Of a DNA stretch of 64,000 bases, positions 21,181-32,185 are shown piece after piece. Within the stretch, counting starts at the first letter, position 1; every line of letters starts with the position of its first letter. This DNA comes from Triatoma infestans (lineage: Eukaryota; Arthropoda; Insecta; Hemiptera; Reduviidae). The notes under the pieces are model-generated. The model searched no databases, was not told where the DNA came from, and saw nothing but the letters and a program-made list of their open reading frames with translations. The position numbers and the translations under genes are program-made. The stretch spans positions 1-64,000 of the forward strand of contig JAAEAF010003074.1 of NCBI GenBank assembly GCA_011037195.1, given 5' to 3'.

Positions 21181-22533
21181 CCCAAAAAATGGAGAACTAG
21201 TCTCATATGTCCTATTTACAAAAAAGGTGATAGACTGCAGTGCAACAATTATCGTGGAATTTCACTTCTCACAGTAGCGTATAAAATCTTCTCAAATATT
21301 ATATTGAAAAAATTAAATCTCTTTGCCGAAAATACGATAACCGACTATCAGTGCGGTTTCCGGCGAGGAATGGGCACTACGGATCAAATATTTGTAATGA
21401 GACAATTGCTGGAGAAGTGCTGGGAGTATAAAATTGACCTTCACCTTCTTTTTATTGACTATCGGCAGGCATTTGATAGTGTCAATCGAACGAAACTGAT
21501 TGAATCCTTAATAGAATTTAACGTCCCAAGTAAGTTGATCAGACTGATCACCATGACACTGTATGATAGTGATGGGAAGGTTATTATAGGCGGCAACATA
21601 AGTCCTGAATTCCCCATTTTGACTGGCGTGAGACAAGGCGATGCCCTATCTGCCACCCTCTTCAATCTGGCCTTACACAGTGTGATAAAGAAGCTAAACA
21701 TTTCAGGGAATATCATGCATTCATGTAACCAGTTATGTGCATATGCAGACGATATATGCCTGATTTCCAGGAATATTCCATCACTCAAAGAGTCCTTTAG
21801 TACGCTTAATAATGAAAGCAAAAAAATGGGCCTTTGCATAAATGAAAGCAAAACGAAATATATGAGCACTAACTCAGGCCGTAGTAGTGCTTCATTAGAT
21901 ATTGATGGTTACTCCTTTGAAAAAGTTAAAAGCTTCATATACCTGGGATCAGAATTGAATGATGAAAACAAAACAATTAATGAAGTAAAGAGAAGAATAA
22001 TGGCAGCTAATAGGGCTTACTTCGCAAACGTTAAATTTTTTAAAAGTAGACTACTGTCTCAAATTACTAAGATAAGGTTGTATAAAACCCTAATCCGTCC
22101 AGTCTTAACATATGGAGCGGAGACGTGGACTCTAACCACCATAATGATAAATCAGTTGACAATTTTCGAACGCAAGCTTTTAAGGAAGATTTATGGTCCA
22201 GTCCTCGATGTTCAAACAAACACGTGGAAACTCCGAACAAACACCGAGCTGTATTCCTTATATAAAGATGCCAATGTGGTCCAGTTCATTAAAATACGCC
22301 GTTTAGAATGGTTGGGTCATATAGTAAGAATGCCCACAAATAGAATGCCGAGCAAATTGTTGCATGGCTCTATAATTGGCAAAAGAAGAGTAGGCCGACC
22401 AAGAAGACGGTGGCTGCAGGACCTCGAAGATGATTTAAGGATACTGGGCGTTACAGCATGGAGACAGAAGGCTGGAAATAGAGAAACATGGAGGGACATT
22501 ATTCAGGAAGCCAAGGCCCACCCCGGGCTGTAG
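21178..22533 (+). CDS. RTE-like LINE reverse transcriptase (open, upstream-disrupted)
   Basis: A 451-codon open frame holding all central RT blocks: ICPIYKKGDRLQCNNYRG, DYQCGFRRGMGTTDQIF, FIDYRQAFDSVNR (first catalytic Asp), GVRQGDALSATLFN, CAYADDICLIS (catalytic pair, about residues 188-192) and the thumb motif FIYLGSELN. It ends with ERKLLRKIYGP, LEWLGHIVRM and a Pro-Gly-Leu terminus that other insect RTE-like copies share (compare 29584-29856). The first ATG is internal to the real polyprotein. It is open but probably not functional, because the endonuclease is missing and the frame is broken upstream. Confidence 0.85.
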   Translation: MPKKWRTSLICPIYKKGDRLQCNNYRGISLLTVAYKIFSNIILKKLNLFAENTITDYQCGFRRGMGTTDQIFVMRQLLEKCWEYKIDLHLLFIDYRQAFDSVNRTKLIESLIEFNVPSKLIRLITMTLYDSDGKVIIGGNISPEFPILTGVRQGDALSATLFNLALHSVIKKLNISGNIMHSCNQLCAYADDICLISRNIPSLKESFSTLNNESKKMGLCINESKTKYMSTNSGRSSASLDIDGYSFEKVKSFIYLGSELNDENKTINEVKRRIMAANRAYFANVKFFKSRLLSQITKIRLYKTLIRPVLTYGAETWTLTTIMINQLTIFERKLLRKIYGPVLDVQTNTWKLRTNTELYSLYKDANVVQFIKIRRLEWLGHIVRMPTNRMPSKLLHGSIIGKRRVGRPRRRWLQDLEDDLRILGVTAWRQKAGNRETWRDIIQEAKAHPGL

Positions 22534-22567
22534 AGCTATGTAGTAGTAGTAGTAATAAATATAGATT

Positions 22568-23278
22568 GTATCGAAATATATTCTTGTTAAATATTTTATG
22601 ATTGTAAATTAGGGAATTATTCCGATGTATATATTTACAAATTTGGATTTTTAAAAAGGTTGGAAGGCACAAAAGAAACAGTTAGTTGAGTCAGGGCCTA
22701 CCCCTATCATTACATTTATTTAGGACAAAGGGAATTTCCCTCTTCTCACTTTCTCCAGGGTGGAGGTAGAATATATAAGGTGTGGACCCTTTTAGGGAAG
22801 GGGTGTCAGTTCAAAATTTGTACAATAAAAAAAGGTGAAGTCCGTCATTAAAAAAAGCCATGTTACAGTAGTGAGTGGTGGAAGTGTCCCAAGAAACCAC
22901 CCAACCTTCTTCAAGTCAGTAAATATGTAAAATATTATAAAAAGCAATTTCTCCTAAATGACAAGACACTTATGTTGTATCACAATATTGTATTATTTAT
23001 TTTTGACATATATTGGTTATTTTAATTATATATTTTGAATCTATATACTTAGTTGTTTTGTCATTCTCTCCAACTTCTGTATAAACACAGACCTCACGAG
23101 ATCCCTTTAGAGAATATTTCAAATATGAATTATAATAATTAATTATTAATTAACATATTTAATTTACTCCCCCAATACCAATCATATTACAGTTCCTACT
23201 CGGTCCTTCTTATCTTACCTTCCACTCTGCGAAGGTATCATGTTTCCACTGCTTATATACATACGGCTTTTCGTAAAG
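22568..23278. other. Spacer without recognised features
   Basis: A+T-rich sequence with one GC-richer patch at 22690-22850. No gene, SINE or transposon was recognised. Confidence 0.35.
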
Positions 23279-24199
23279 GTCCAGGGGGGGGGTCTAAGAC
23301 CCTCGAAGGAATCGGGGCAGGGGTGTTTGGGCCTAGAATCAAACCACTCAGAACCATGGTAGGTTTCCTAGCATCTTCCAGGCGGAAATCTACGCTATTG
23401 GAAGGTGCGTTCAGTTGAACTTGATCAAGGATATCGGAATCAGGAGATAGTTATCCTATCCGACAGCCAGGCGGCCATTAAAGCACTGAGCTCTTATGTA
23501 ATCAGTTCTAAAATGGTATGGGAATGCCTAGGCAAGCTTAATGACCTAGGCAGGAGTAATAAGGTTACCCTACATTGGGTGCCGGGACATGTCGGCGTGG
23601 AAGGTAATGAGGCAGCCGACGCCCTGGCAAAAGAAGGCGCTGTATCTCCTCTTATTGGGCCAGAGCCCTTTTGTGGAGTCAGTGACCAAGTATTTCTAGA
23701 AGAAATTAAGAAGGAGGAGGTGGCTGAAAGAGCTCGTCTCTGGAACACCATCCCGGGACTGAGGCAGGCCAAGGTCTGTCTGGGTGGCTATAACCAGGAA
23801 AGGTCGAAAGCCTTCATCAGTCTGAGTAAGAATAGGATCCGTATTCTTACGGGATTCCTTACGGGGCATTGCAGACTCAGGGGGCACCTGAGGAAGCTTG
23901 GCCTAGTAGATGACGGCACATGCAGATTCTGTGGAGAAACGGAGGAAACTCCGATACATCTCCTCACGGACTGTGATGCCGTCATTCAAAGAAGATTCAG
24001 CAGTCTGGGTTGTTACCAGATAGGGGAGGAAGAAATACCTACCCTAGAACCTTCCAGGATCCTGAGATTCCTCAGGGAGCTAAACCTGGAGAGGGTGCTA
24101 TAGATGAGCTAGCTCATCTTAGGCACCAGAGGGGGGTACAATAGATCAAGAATAGTCGCGGTACAGAACCCTCAAAAAAAAAAAAAAAAAAGTCCAGGG
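23279..24199 (+). mobile_element. RNase H-bearing LINE (I/LOA-like), 5'-truncated
   Basis: GTCCAGGG at 23279-23286 and again at 24192-24199 brackets the element, and an A run (24173-24191) forms the tail. It contains only the RNase H domain, the Cys-rich tail and the 3' UTR. Truncated relatives are at 4796, 38798 and (more distant) 14590, 47600 and 62810. Confidence 0.75.
23287..24103 (+). pseudogene. LINE RNase H and Cys-knuckle C-terminus
   Basis: RNase H of the kind that removes RNA from the cDNA hybrid in I/LOA-type LINEs. After a damaged TDGS (now in a G run at ~23285) come GIGAGVFGP and FQAEIYAI (second acidic residue, in another frame near 23380). The open frame then carries VILSDSQAAI (third Asp) and GNEAADALAKEG (fourth Asp). 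C-terminal to it is GLRQAKVCL, LTGHCRLRGHL and a zinc-knuckle-like CRFCGETEETPIHLLTDC at about 23921-23975. The 232-codon open frame starts at 23405 after one frameshift; no reverse transcriptase is present. Confidence 0.8.
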
Positions 24200-24524
24200 T
24201 TTGGTAATATATTGGTCCAGGTGAGGGTTTGGTAATATATTGTATTAAAATACCATAGCTTCGTTTGCCTAGAGATCTCTCTCTTTTGCTAATGAATGTT
24301 TGGTTGATGACTTGGAACAGAACTTCCAGATGCCGCAGACCATTTGTGGACGCATTTAGCTCGTCTTTAATTCTGCCATTTGTGCTAATCCAAATTCCTA
24401 AATGGACTTATGGACGCCCATTTGTTTCCTCTTTATTCTTTATAACATGTCACTTTTCCGTTTTGCTTACTACCATGGCTTTACCTACTTATTTATTTAT
24501 AATAACCAGCTTTCTCGATAACAT
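24200..24524. other. Spacer with a short local repeat
   Basis: 'ggtttggtaatatattg' occurs twice (24199-24215 and 24227-24243), linked by 'gtccagg', so the LINE target site is itself part of a small direct repeat. Nothing else was recognised. Confidence 0.4.
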
Positions 24525-24740
24525 GTTGTAAATAAAAGTGATAGGGCTGCCCTGTATGCGAAGTTTAAAGAAAAATTGTTTGAAACAATTTCGAGAAAAT
24601 CGCAAATTTTGCTTTTTGAGATACTATTTTTACCACACACACACACACATACGTGCAATAAAACATGTATTTCCGGTGAAAACAAAGTTCGTAAATTTAC
24701 ACGATTGCAATATTTCGTTTTAAAGCAGTAAGAGAAAGTG
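24525..24740 (+). repeat. Divergent Helentron-like 3' part
   Basis: Order of landmarks 'aaataaaagtgatagggc', 'gaagtttaaagaaaa', a CA microsatellite (24634-24648), 'tttccggtgaaaac' and 'cagtaagagaaagtgg'. The 5' half is missing. Confidence 0.5.
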
Positions 24741-24999
24741 GAAAGTAATATTAAATAAAAAATAAATAAATAAATTATAAAATTGACAAATTTTATTTAA
24801 GTTTCGAAATTTTTTATTCAATAGTTCTAACATAAATAAAGAAAAGGGTGGTATTAAATGTTGGGGTAGACACTCTTGGCTAAGGTAGTCACTTCAATGT
24901 AGTTATATTTTTGTCCAAGAGACGGCGTTAGTAGCATTTAAAGAACTCAAATAAACATTTAAAATTTGACGTCACATATTCCATAGCCTAAAGAAACCA

Positions 25000-25335
25000 G
25001 TATTTCCGGTGAAATCTTTTAATTAAAAGTTATAGAATTTTATCAGTACAGAGACAGCATTCAAAATTTAAAGAAAATCGTTGCCGTTTTTTTTTTTTCT
25101 TAAGAAAATTTCAAAAAATTCAAAAACCAATTCCATATAAAATTCGTATTTCCAGTTAACAGAATGTTCTTATAATTTGAAATTCTACCAATGTTTCTAA
25201 TTGAGTATAAATATATTTATATAGATGACAGCATCATACATTGAACTGTGTAGTACTTTAGAGGAAAGTATGATCGTTATGACGCTCTACCCGTTCGCTC
25301 CAAATTCTCCCCAAAATATCAATTTTCCCGGCAAA
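25000..25335 (+). repeat. Divergent Helentron-like fragment
   Basis: 'tatttccggtgaaatctt', 'tttaaagaaaatcgttgcc', 'gtatttccagttaacag' and 'atagatgacagcatcata' follow the core order of the family at low identity. The ends are unclear. Confidence 0.4.
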
Positions 25336-25514
25336 ATTGTTTTATATAAAAGTGATAGATGATTTATATGTATAGATAATATAATATTATGTATAGATAA
25401 TATATCAAGTTTAAAGAAAACATACACAGACACGACTACTTTTCGTGTAGATTCTCGACTAACTCCCCCCGGATGTAGATTGTTTTCGGGGATTATCACT
25501 CTGCAACCTGAAAA

Positions 25515-25720
25515 ATCTATTGTGCTCTCCGGAGCCCACTAAAATGCACAGCCGGCCTCCAAACAGTGTTCTCTAGCTACAGGCAGGCAACATTGCTCAT
25601 CACCGTACAGTGAGTTGTAGAGGCTCCTGAGAAGAGAAAATCTAAGGGCAGCATGCTGTATTCGAACCCGGGACCTCCGCGTTTCTAACCCAGCGCTCTA
25701 CCACTTGGCTTACGTAATTA
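25515..25720 (-). repeat. tRNA-derived SINE, copy 4
   Basis: Minus strand: 'aagccaagtggtagagcgctg' (A box region) and 'cccgggttcgaatac' (B box), then the family body 'cttctcaggagcctctacaa'. It lies in the first copy of the tandem duplication. Confidence 0.8.
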
Positions 25721-25924
25721 ACTAGGGATGGAGACCCTAGTTTTGTGTACGGTGTTTGTCCGTGTCTCTAAAGTGTAGAATGTATTAAGTGTATGAAGAA
25801 AACATACACAGACACGACTATTCGTTAATAACATTTCGCACTCAGGGGACCTCAACGCAATACTTATTCTTTCAAGGAGTAGATATAGTCTTGTTGTCGG
25901 GGATTATCGCTCTGCGACCTGAAA

Positions 25925-26140
25925 AATCTATTGTGTTCCCCGGAACCTTCTCAGTGCACTGCCGGCCTCCAAGCAGTGTTCTCTAGCTACAGAGAACACT
26001 GCTCATCAACGTACAGTGAGTTGTGTAGAGGCTCCTAGGCAGAGAAAATCTAAGAGCAGCATGCTGGATTCGAACCCGGGATCTCTACGTTGCTAGTCCA
26101 GCGTGGCTTACTCCTTAGCTAATCCTTTCCTTCTCCCTTG
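25925..26140 (-). repeat. tRNA-derived SINE, copy 5
   Basis: Minus strand: 'attagctaaggagtaagcca' (altered A box), then CTAGCAACGTAGAGAT and 'cccgggttcgaatcc' (B box), then the family body. It lies in the second copy of the tandem duplication. Confidence 0.8.
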
Positions 26141-26215
26141 GCTTACGCTAATTAACTAGGGACGGAGACCCTAGTTTGTGTACTGTGTTTATCCTTGTCT
26201 GTAAAATGTACAGTG

Positions 26216-27603
26216 TATGTTGTTTAAGTGTATTGTGTTCTGACGAAGTGCATGTAGTACTGAGCTGTGGTAACCCGTGGGGTCGCTACTCCCCAAGTAA
26301 TTGCATGCAGCAGATACCCCTTGCGGGGCTTACAAAGAGTAACACAAAGTAAAAAATAGGAAATTGTTTTTTTAATTAATAATAATAATAATAATAATAA
26401 TCGTTAATAATTAGGTAATAGATGTGGTAAAGGGGGGGGGGATCAAGAGATCCCTAATAAGAACAGGGACACTCATAGAACAGTGTGCAGGTATTTATTT
26501 ATATAAAGGTGAAATTGCTTCAGTGCCATTCGGTTCTATTTGGCTGCACAATGTGGCAATTATTTCTACTACAATCGGCCACTTGCATAATAACCGCCTA
26601 CTTTATTGTGTAGTTCTCTACGAGCATATAGGTACGGACGAACGACCTTTTCCCATTTTGTTACTGTAAACATTTGTTGTTAGTAACGTGCGCATGCGTT
26701 TATCTTTTCTTTTCATTTTTTTTCTGCATGTGTGTAAATAGTGGGAAATAAGGGGGGAATAGCCTAAACTCATACAAATAAGTAAAAAAAAAAAAAAATT
26801 CAGGTTACTAGTACATCCCTTCCGTTCAGATTAATATCTTGTAATTTATTTGTTGATTACATATATTACCACACACACATACATACATAAGATTGTATAA
26901 TTTTCCTGTACATTTTATTTTTTATTACAAAAAAAAATATATATATATATATATCTCTTTCTCTCTACCTGCCTCCACTTTTTGTAAGATTAATCTTGTT
27001 AATTATAAATTTTTACATTCCACTAACAGTTAATTAGTTTGACAGACATTTATTTTTTTTTTTGTTAATTATTTATATAAATATTATATATAATAAAGTA
27101 AAACTGTATCAAACATAAATAATATTTATCTGGTTTTTAACATTCATTGACATTTTCATAACTGCTGTATTTGCTCGTTATAATTATAACTTTAAGTAAT
27201 AATAAACATTACGTTGCTATAATTTCAAAATAATATTAAATGTTAAACTAAATCAGCTTTAAAAAAAATAATAATAAAATAAATAAAACTTCATAAGAAA
27301 AATTATTAATTTTATATGAATTACTAGAGCGTAGTTTAATTAAAAAAAAAAAAAATTAAACTGTTCAACTTAATGTATTTATGACGTCTATGTTAGTGTA
27401 CTTGTGATGGATGTAGACATGTTTAGAAGTTACCTTGAATTACAAATATTTTAAAATTAATATTTGCACTGTTTTTTTTTTTTTATATTTCAACATTACA
27501 ATCTGATTGTAATTTGTTTAGACAACTTTTATTTTATTTTATTTTTTTTTTAATAAAATATAAGTAAAAAATCTTGCACATAACTAGGACTGTGTAATGT
27601 AGA
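26216..27603. other. AT-rich spacer with microsatellites
   Basis: No gene was recognised. It holds an (AAT)n tract at 26380-26401, a G9 run near 26432, an (AT)n tract at 26937-26955 and several A/T homopolymers. The 81-codon open frame at 26424-26669 shows no motif. Confidence 0.4.
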
Positions 27604-28230
27604 ATAAAAAATTATTTTTTTTTTTCGTTTATTTAGAAATTTACAATCTGTATTACATACATATAATGAGTAAATAGGATATTGAATGATGAAACTGTAG
27701 GCTGTGAGAAGGTAGGAGGAGAGAAACTACCCAGCGGTAGCACTCTCTACGGGATACCAGTAGCACTGATCTGTCCCGAAGGAAATCTCGGGGCCACTGG
27801 CGATTCAAACGGGGAGGTGGATTGTCAGGGATGATAGTGTAGGCTAGAGATTGGACTAAAGGAGAGAGCAGTATGCAGTATATGATATTTTGTCTTGGCA
27901 AGTTGTTGTACGAAAGGGATATTGAGGTCATTATGGAGCGTAAGGTTTGACACGTAGAAAGGAGCATCAACTAACTGTCGAAGTAGCTTAGATTGCAATG
28001 TCTGAACGGTACATAAGTTTTTGAGGTTTAGCTGAACCCCACAAATTCAAGTCCGTAAGTCCAAATTTGTTTGATTATAGAAATATATATCAGTCTTTTG
28101 AGTTCTGTAGGTAATTTGGATCGTCTTCCGATAAGTATGTAAAGAAGTTTGGCCCTTTTAGTCAGTGCTTATCTTTTAAGTCTTGTATGCGGGTTCCACG
28201 TGAGTCTTTTGTCAATGAAGAGCCCAAGAA
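27604..28230 (-). pseudogene. Jockey-like LINE, 3' end
   Basis: Minus strand: from 28230 downwards it reads IDKRLTWNPHTR, then 'RAKLLYILIGRRSKLPTELKR', 'APFYVSNL'-type sequence and a terminal 'RQWPRDFLRD'. It then runs through a 3' UTR to a poly(A) tail (T run near 27607-27625). It belongs to the same subfamily as 45227-46458, sharing its UTR ('tttagaaatttacaatctgta'). It abuts a Helentron-like copy at 28231. Confidence 0.75.
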
Positions 28231-29160
28231 TAAAAAAAAAATGTGGTAAGAAACGAAACACTCACACAACTTTCGCTAACTCTCGTTCTCAAAAATGTAA
28301 TTGACAAATTTTATAGTTAGTGTATCAAATTTAATGAAATCCACAGAAACTGAAAATAACTGTTCAGTCAGTAAAAGCGCACTTCCGCTTTATAAAAATT
28401 TTCTTGGAACTCGGTATTTTGGCCATCTATTTATTTCTAATAAATTATGTTTGAATGATAGAATTGTATAATCAACTACGTAGCTCTTTGTAAGTGTAGT
28501 TAATATACGAAGTTTCAAGAAAATCGTCGGAGCCATTTTTGAGAAGATCGCGAAAAATTGAAAAAAAAAATCAGTTGAAATAAACGCACTTCCGGTCATC
28601 CGATTTTTTTCAAACTCGGAATCTCAACAACATATTCAATTCTAATTAACATTAATTAGATGACAGAATTGTCTAATAAACTGAAATAGCACTTTAAATG
28701 AAGCCGTAACCCCTCCTTTCACCCAAAAGTACCCTTAAATGAATTTTTCCAAAGAAATGTTTCAAATAAAAGTTATAGCTCTTTGTATGCGTAGTTGATA
28801 TACTTAGTTTCAAGAAAATCGTTGGAGCCATTTTTTTTTTTTTAAGAAAATTGCAAAAAAGTAAAAAAAAAAAAAAGCCACCTAATAAATAAAGTGGTAC
28901 TTCCGGATGAGGAATTTCGACAGATAAAACGTACTGTCGAGACAGATCCCATGGTGATAACTAAACGGAATATCAAGTTTGAACTTTCTACGGTTTTTTG
29001 ATTTTGTGCTAGGCTGTTCACATACATACATACCACAGACCCACTGGCCATTTGTTAAAAACCACTTTTTTCGACTCAGGAGACCTCAAAACGGATATTT
29101 CCGGTGAATTTTACACGATTACAATATTTCCACTTACCAGGAAGGAGTAAGAGAAAGTGA
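28231..29160 (+). mobile_element. Helentron-like element, copy 4
   Basis: A run, 'gaaacactcacacaactttc' (28262), two core units, a degraded microsatellite ('acatacatacataccac' at ~29020), and the end 'accaggaaggagtaagagaaag' in which the hairpin is half-lost. The first core unit lacks the usual C-rich motif. The second has it in altered form at about 28710-28728. Confidence 0.6.
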
Positions 29161-29549
29161 AAAGGTGGTTATATTTTTATTATTTTTATTTAAACAGTAC
29201 TTTATTATATAGAAGAAAATAAATACAAAAACTGATATGTAAAAATAAGTACAATAGGCATAGCTAAAGCCGTCTGCCGGACTTTGGCTTAAATACAATA
29301 TCAAAAATACATACAAAAATAAAATAACTATTTGCAATTGAAGCAAAGTAATATGTAAATGTAAGTAGAAGAAAAAATGAAAAATTAATAGAAAGAAAAA
29401 ATAAATATTTACAACAATGTAATAAGTAAAATATAAATCAGGAAACTTTTACACAAAAAACAAAGAAAATACAGATATAAAAATTATATAGAAAAAGAAA
29501 TTAATAAAATAACTTAAGAATAAACAAAAAACAGAAAACAAAATTATTA
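29161..29549. other. AT-rich spacer, possible retroposon 3' UTR
   Basis: On the minus strand 'aaagtccggcagacggcttt' is followed by ATAATAAAGTACTGTTTAAA and A-rich sequence, which resembles the 3' UTR of a retroposed transcript. No coding part was recognised. Confidence 0.35.
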
Positions 29550-29583
29550 AATTCTCTGAATTACTTCTTCTTCTTTTCTGGCG

Positions 29584-29906
29584 CTACAGTCCTGGGTGGA
29601 CCCTGGCCTCCCACACAATCCTTCTCCATTTCTCTCTATCCTGCATCTCTTCTTTCCAATCTCTCACGCCCATCGTTCTCAGATCGCTCTCCACATCACC
29701 TCGCCAATCTTTCCTCGGCCTTCCCCTTTTCTTTTTATCGGGAAAATCCTCCTTCATGATCTTTTTTGTGGCAGAGTTTACGGGAAGTCTTTCCACATGT
29801 CCAAGCCAGCTTATCCTTCTTGCTTTTATGAATCTTACTATATTTTCTTGATTCATTAGTTCGCTTATTTCCTTGTTTGTCCTTATTCTCCATTCCCCTT
29901 GTATGC
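29584..29906 (-). pseudogene. RTE-like LINE C-terminal segment
   Basis: Minus strand: an open frame reads ENIVRFIKARRISWLGHVER, then KKRGRPRKDWRGDVESDLRT, ending VHPGL. It is homologous to the end of the ORF at 21178-22533. It was originally continuous with the RT segment at 30607-31621; the arm inserted just after the MRKIF codons. The copy is open here but cannot make protein. Confidence 0.8.
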
Positions 29907-30606
29907 ATAAAAAAATTAATACCCCGGTTCACCACCTGCATTGAGAGGAATGGTGACTATAAGTATGATGTACCATATAGGTAGGAGAGATACTGTACCT
30001 CTCCTCTGTGAAGTAAACATGGCTGATCGACATGAAAGTTAGTAAACACTATGGCTACGAGTCCAAATTTAACTATAACGTGGAAATCTTTCATTTCAAT
30101 TGCAATTAATATAGTATATGTAAAATGTACTAATGCGTCATGAAAATTCAGGTATTCAACATGCGTATAATTGTGTTCGTAGAACACAGAAGAACACACA
30201 AAGTAACTGAAGAATTTTGCAATACTTCTTTTACAGTAACTCTGATCTCTCTCCCCTTCAACTAACTTGCATGACGCCACGTGTTGGCAAACAAAGAGAA
30301 GTAAAACCTACGTCTTCTTCCCTACCCCTTTCATCTCTCCTAACATTACCCCTACATAATATGATGATACATTAGAAGCATTGCTAGAAATTCAAATTTG
30401 TGAAAAATCGAAAGTGCAATTTTACGAGTTTGTCAAGATTTTTTTTTTTTTTTGAAAATTTTCTCTTCTCACTTGAGTGAAATTATTTTGCATAGATCAA
30501 AACTGTATTACTTTTCTTCCAAACATTTTTCGGTAAAAGTTGATTTTTGAATAGTTTTAGGCGCCTATCCAGCCGTATAAGCTTTGTTTCTTCAGACAGA
30601 GAGCGC
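29907..30606 (-). repeat. Left arm of a ~700 bp inverted duplication
   Basis: Reverse complement of 31937-32983 once the insertion at 32186-32523 is removed; base-level similarity is high throughout. It begins inside the last codons of a mariner transposase (IKKLIPRFT..CIERNGDYK on the minus strand), passes the mariner end and ends at 'gaagcgcttcccacac'-type sequence. It lies within the RTE-like LINE. It preserves the empty site 30367-30381 of the insertion seen in the right arm. Confidence 0.8.
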
Positions 30607-31621
30607 TTCCCACACGAAGATTTTCCTCATTATTTTCCTTTCAAAGGTCCCTAGGGCTTGCTGGTCGGCTTGTTTAAGCGTCCAGGTTTCAGCTCCGTAG
30701 CAAACAACTGGTCTGATTAAGGACTTGTACATTTTGACCTTAGTAATTTTAGCCAAGAGTTTCGATCGTATTAGCTTTAGCAGGCCGTAATACGCTCTGT
30801 TTCCAGCCATTATTCTGTTTTTTATCTCTGGACTAATCCTATTGTCACTATTAATTTGAACTCCAAGGTATTTAAACTGACTAACTGCTTCAAAGATGTG
30901 GTTGTTATACATGTAATAATTTGGCCCTCTTCTTACTTCGGAATTAGAGACTACCATATAGTTAGTTTTTTGGTCATTAATTGTCAGACCGACCTTTTCA
31001 CATTCTGGTACCAGCTCATTTAAAAGTTCCGTTATAGCGTTTTTATTTCTTCCCAGAATCGCGATATCATCAGCATATCCCAGTATCTGGTTTGTGCGAG
31101 TCGCTAGGGTACCGCTTGGAACAATTCTTTCGATCGCTTTATGCAGAGCCAAATTAAACAAGACTGCAGATAGGGCGTCCCCCTGTCTTACACCTGAGTT
31201 AAATTGGAAAGTACCACTTATTTGACTATTAACTAGCGCTTTGGCACGTGAATTAGACATTGTCATTTTAATTAAATTAATTAATTTAAACGGTACATCA
31301 TAATGTATGTCGTAAAGCTTTAAAAAGTTGATTTCTGTTTATTCGGTCGAACGCTTGTTTGAAATCTATAAAAAGTATGTTCTAAATTATGTCCATAACA
31401 TTTTTCTAATATTTGTCTTAAAATAAAAATCTGATCAGTTGTTCCCTTGTTGGGTCTGAAGCACTGGTAGTCCGTTAAAATCCTCTCTGAATAGATTTTC
31501 AATTTTTGTAGTATAAGATTCGATATAATTTTATACACAACATTAAGAAGAGTTATTCCTCGGTAGTTTTCACATTGTGTCTTATCTCCTTTTTTGAAAA
31601 TCGGGAAAATTAGGCCTGAGC
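30607..31621 (-). pseudogene. RTE-like LINE reverse transcriptase segment
   Basis: Minus strand: FPIFKKGDKTQCENYRG and LTDYQC.RPNKGTTDQIF, a frameshift near 31340, then FNSGVRQGDALSAVLFN, LGYADDIAILGRN (catalytic pair, ~31060) and KYLGVQINSDNRISPEIK. The frame continues to RPVVCYGAETWTLK and ERKIMRKIF, where foreign sequence begins. It is the same clade as 21178-22533 but a different subfamily. Confidence 0.8.
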
Positions 31622-31713
31622 ATATAATTCTCTGAATTATACTGTTTAAAAAAGTGTACATTCATTATGTGAAGAGTACATACAATATTTAATTTGATAA
31701 TCTAAAATTTCTT

Positions 31714-31899
31714 ATGCCCCAAATATGGCGAGCAAACCTAAACAAAAACCGATCTGAGGTGGAAAACAATTCAACAATAAAACTACCAGAAATGAGAGGC
31801 GAAGAATCTTTTTCACGAGCCAAGAAAATGATACAAGAGTCTCAGGCTGCCGAAGATTACATACCTGGCAATACTCCTTGTCCGAATCCCTCTCCATGA
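31714..31899 (+). other. Unrecognised 61-codon open frame
   Basis: Reads as ordinary soluble protein (NRSEVENNSTIKLPEMRGEE, then SRAKKMIQESQ) and stops before the right arm of the inverted duplication. Composition is more protein-like than most short frames here. No family was recognised. It could be a piece of a retroelement ORF1 or a host exon; I cannot tell. Confidence 0.25.
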
Positions 31900-32185
31900 A
31901 AAGGTGGTTATATTTAAATATCTGGGCGGATTTGTGTGGGAAGCGCTATCTGTCTGAAGCAACAAAGCTTATACGGCTGGATAGGCGCCTAAAACTACTC
32001 AAAAATCAACTTTTACCGAAAAATGTTTGGAAGCAAAGTAATACAGTTTTGATCTGTGCAAAATAATTTCACTCTTAAGTGAGAAGAGAAAATTTTCAAA
32101 AAAAAAAAAAAAATCTTGACAAACTCGTAAAATTGCACTTTCGATTTTTCACAAATTTGAATTTCTAGCAATGCTTCTAATATAT

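Larger units (their letters stand above)
20486..22553 (+). mobile_element. RTE-like LINE, 5'-truncated, flanked by a 14-bp target duplication
   Basis: AATAAATATAGATT occurs at 20472-20485 and 22554-22567 and brackets the element. The 3' end is a very short UTR followed by a (TAG)n tail (22540-22553), as expected for RTE-type elements with microsatellite tails. The 5' end lacks the apurinic endonuclease domain. Perfect duplications and long open frames indicate a recent insertion. Confidence 0.85.
25487..26215 (+). repeat. Tandem duplication of ~0.4 kb, each copy holding a SINE
   Basis: 'cggggattatcrctctgcra' starts at 25487 and again at 25898 (411 bp apart), and both copies run through 'actagggayggagaccctag'. 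Upstream, 'catacacagacacgacta' recurs 382 bp apart, so indels separate the copies. Divergence suggests an old duplication. Confidence 0.7.
29564..31625 (-). mobile_element. RTE-like LINE with 14-bp target duplication, split by an inverted-duplication arm
   Basis: AATTCTCTGAATTA at 29550-29563 and 31626-31639 brackets one LINE insertion. The reverse transcriptase runs 31625 down to ~30607. It is interrupted by foreign DNA at 29907-30606 and resumes from ~29906 with GEWRIRTNKEISEL and the C-terminal segment. The 3' end has a short UTR and an (AAG)n-like tail. Without the inserted arm the LINE is ~1.36 kb and 5' truncated. Confidence 0.8.
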
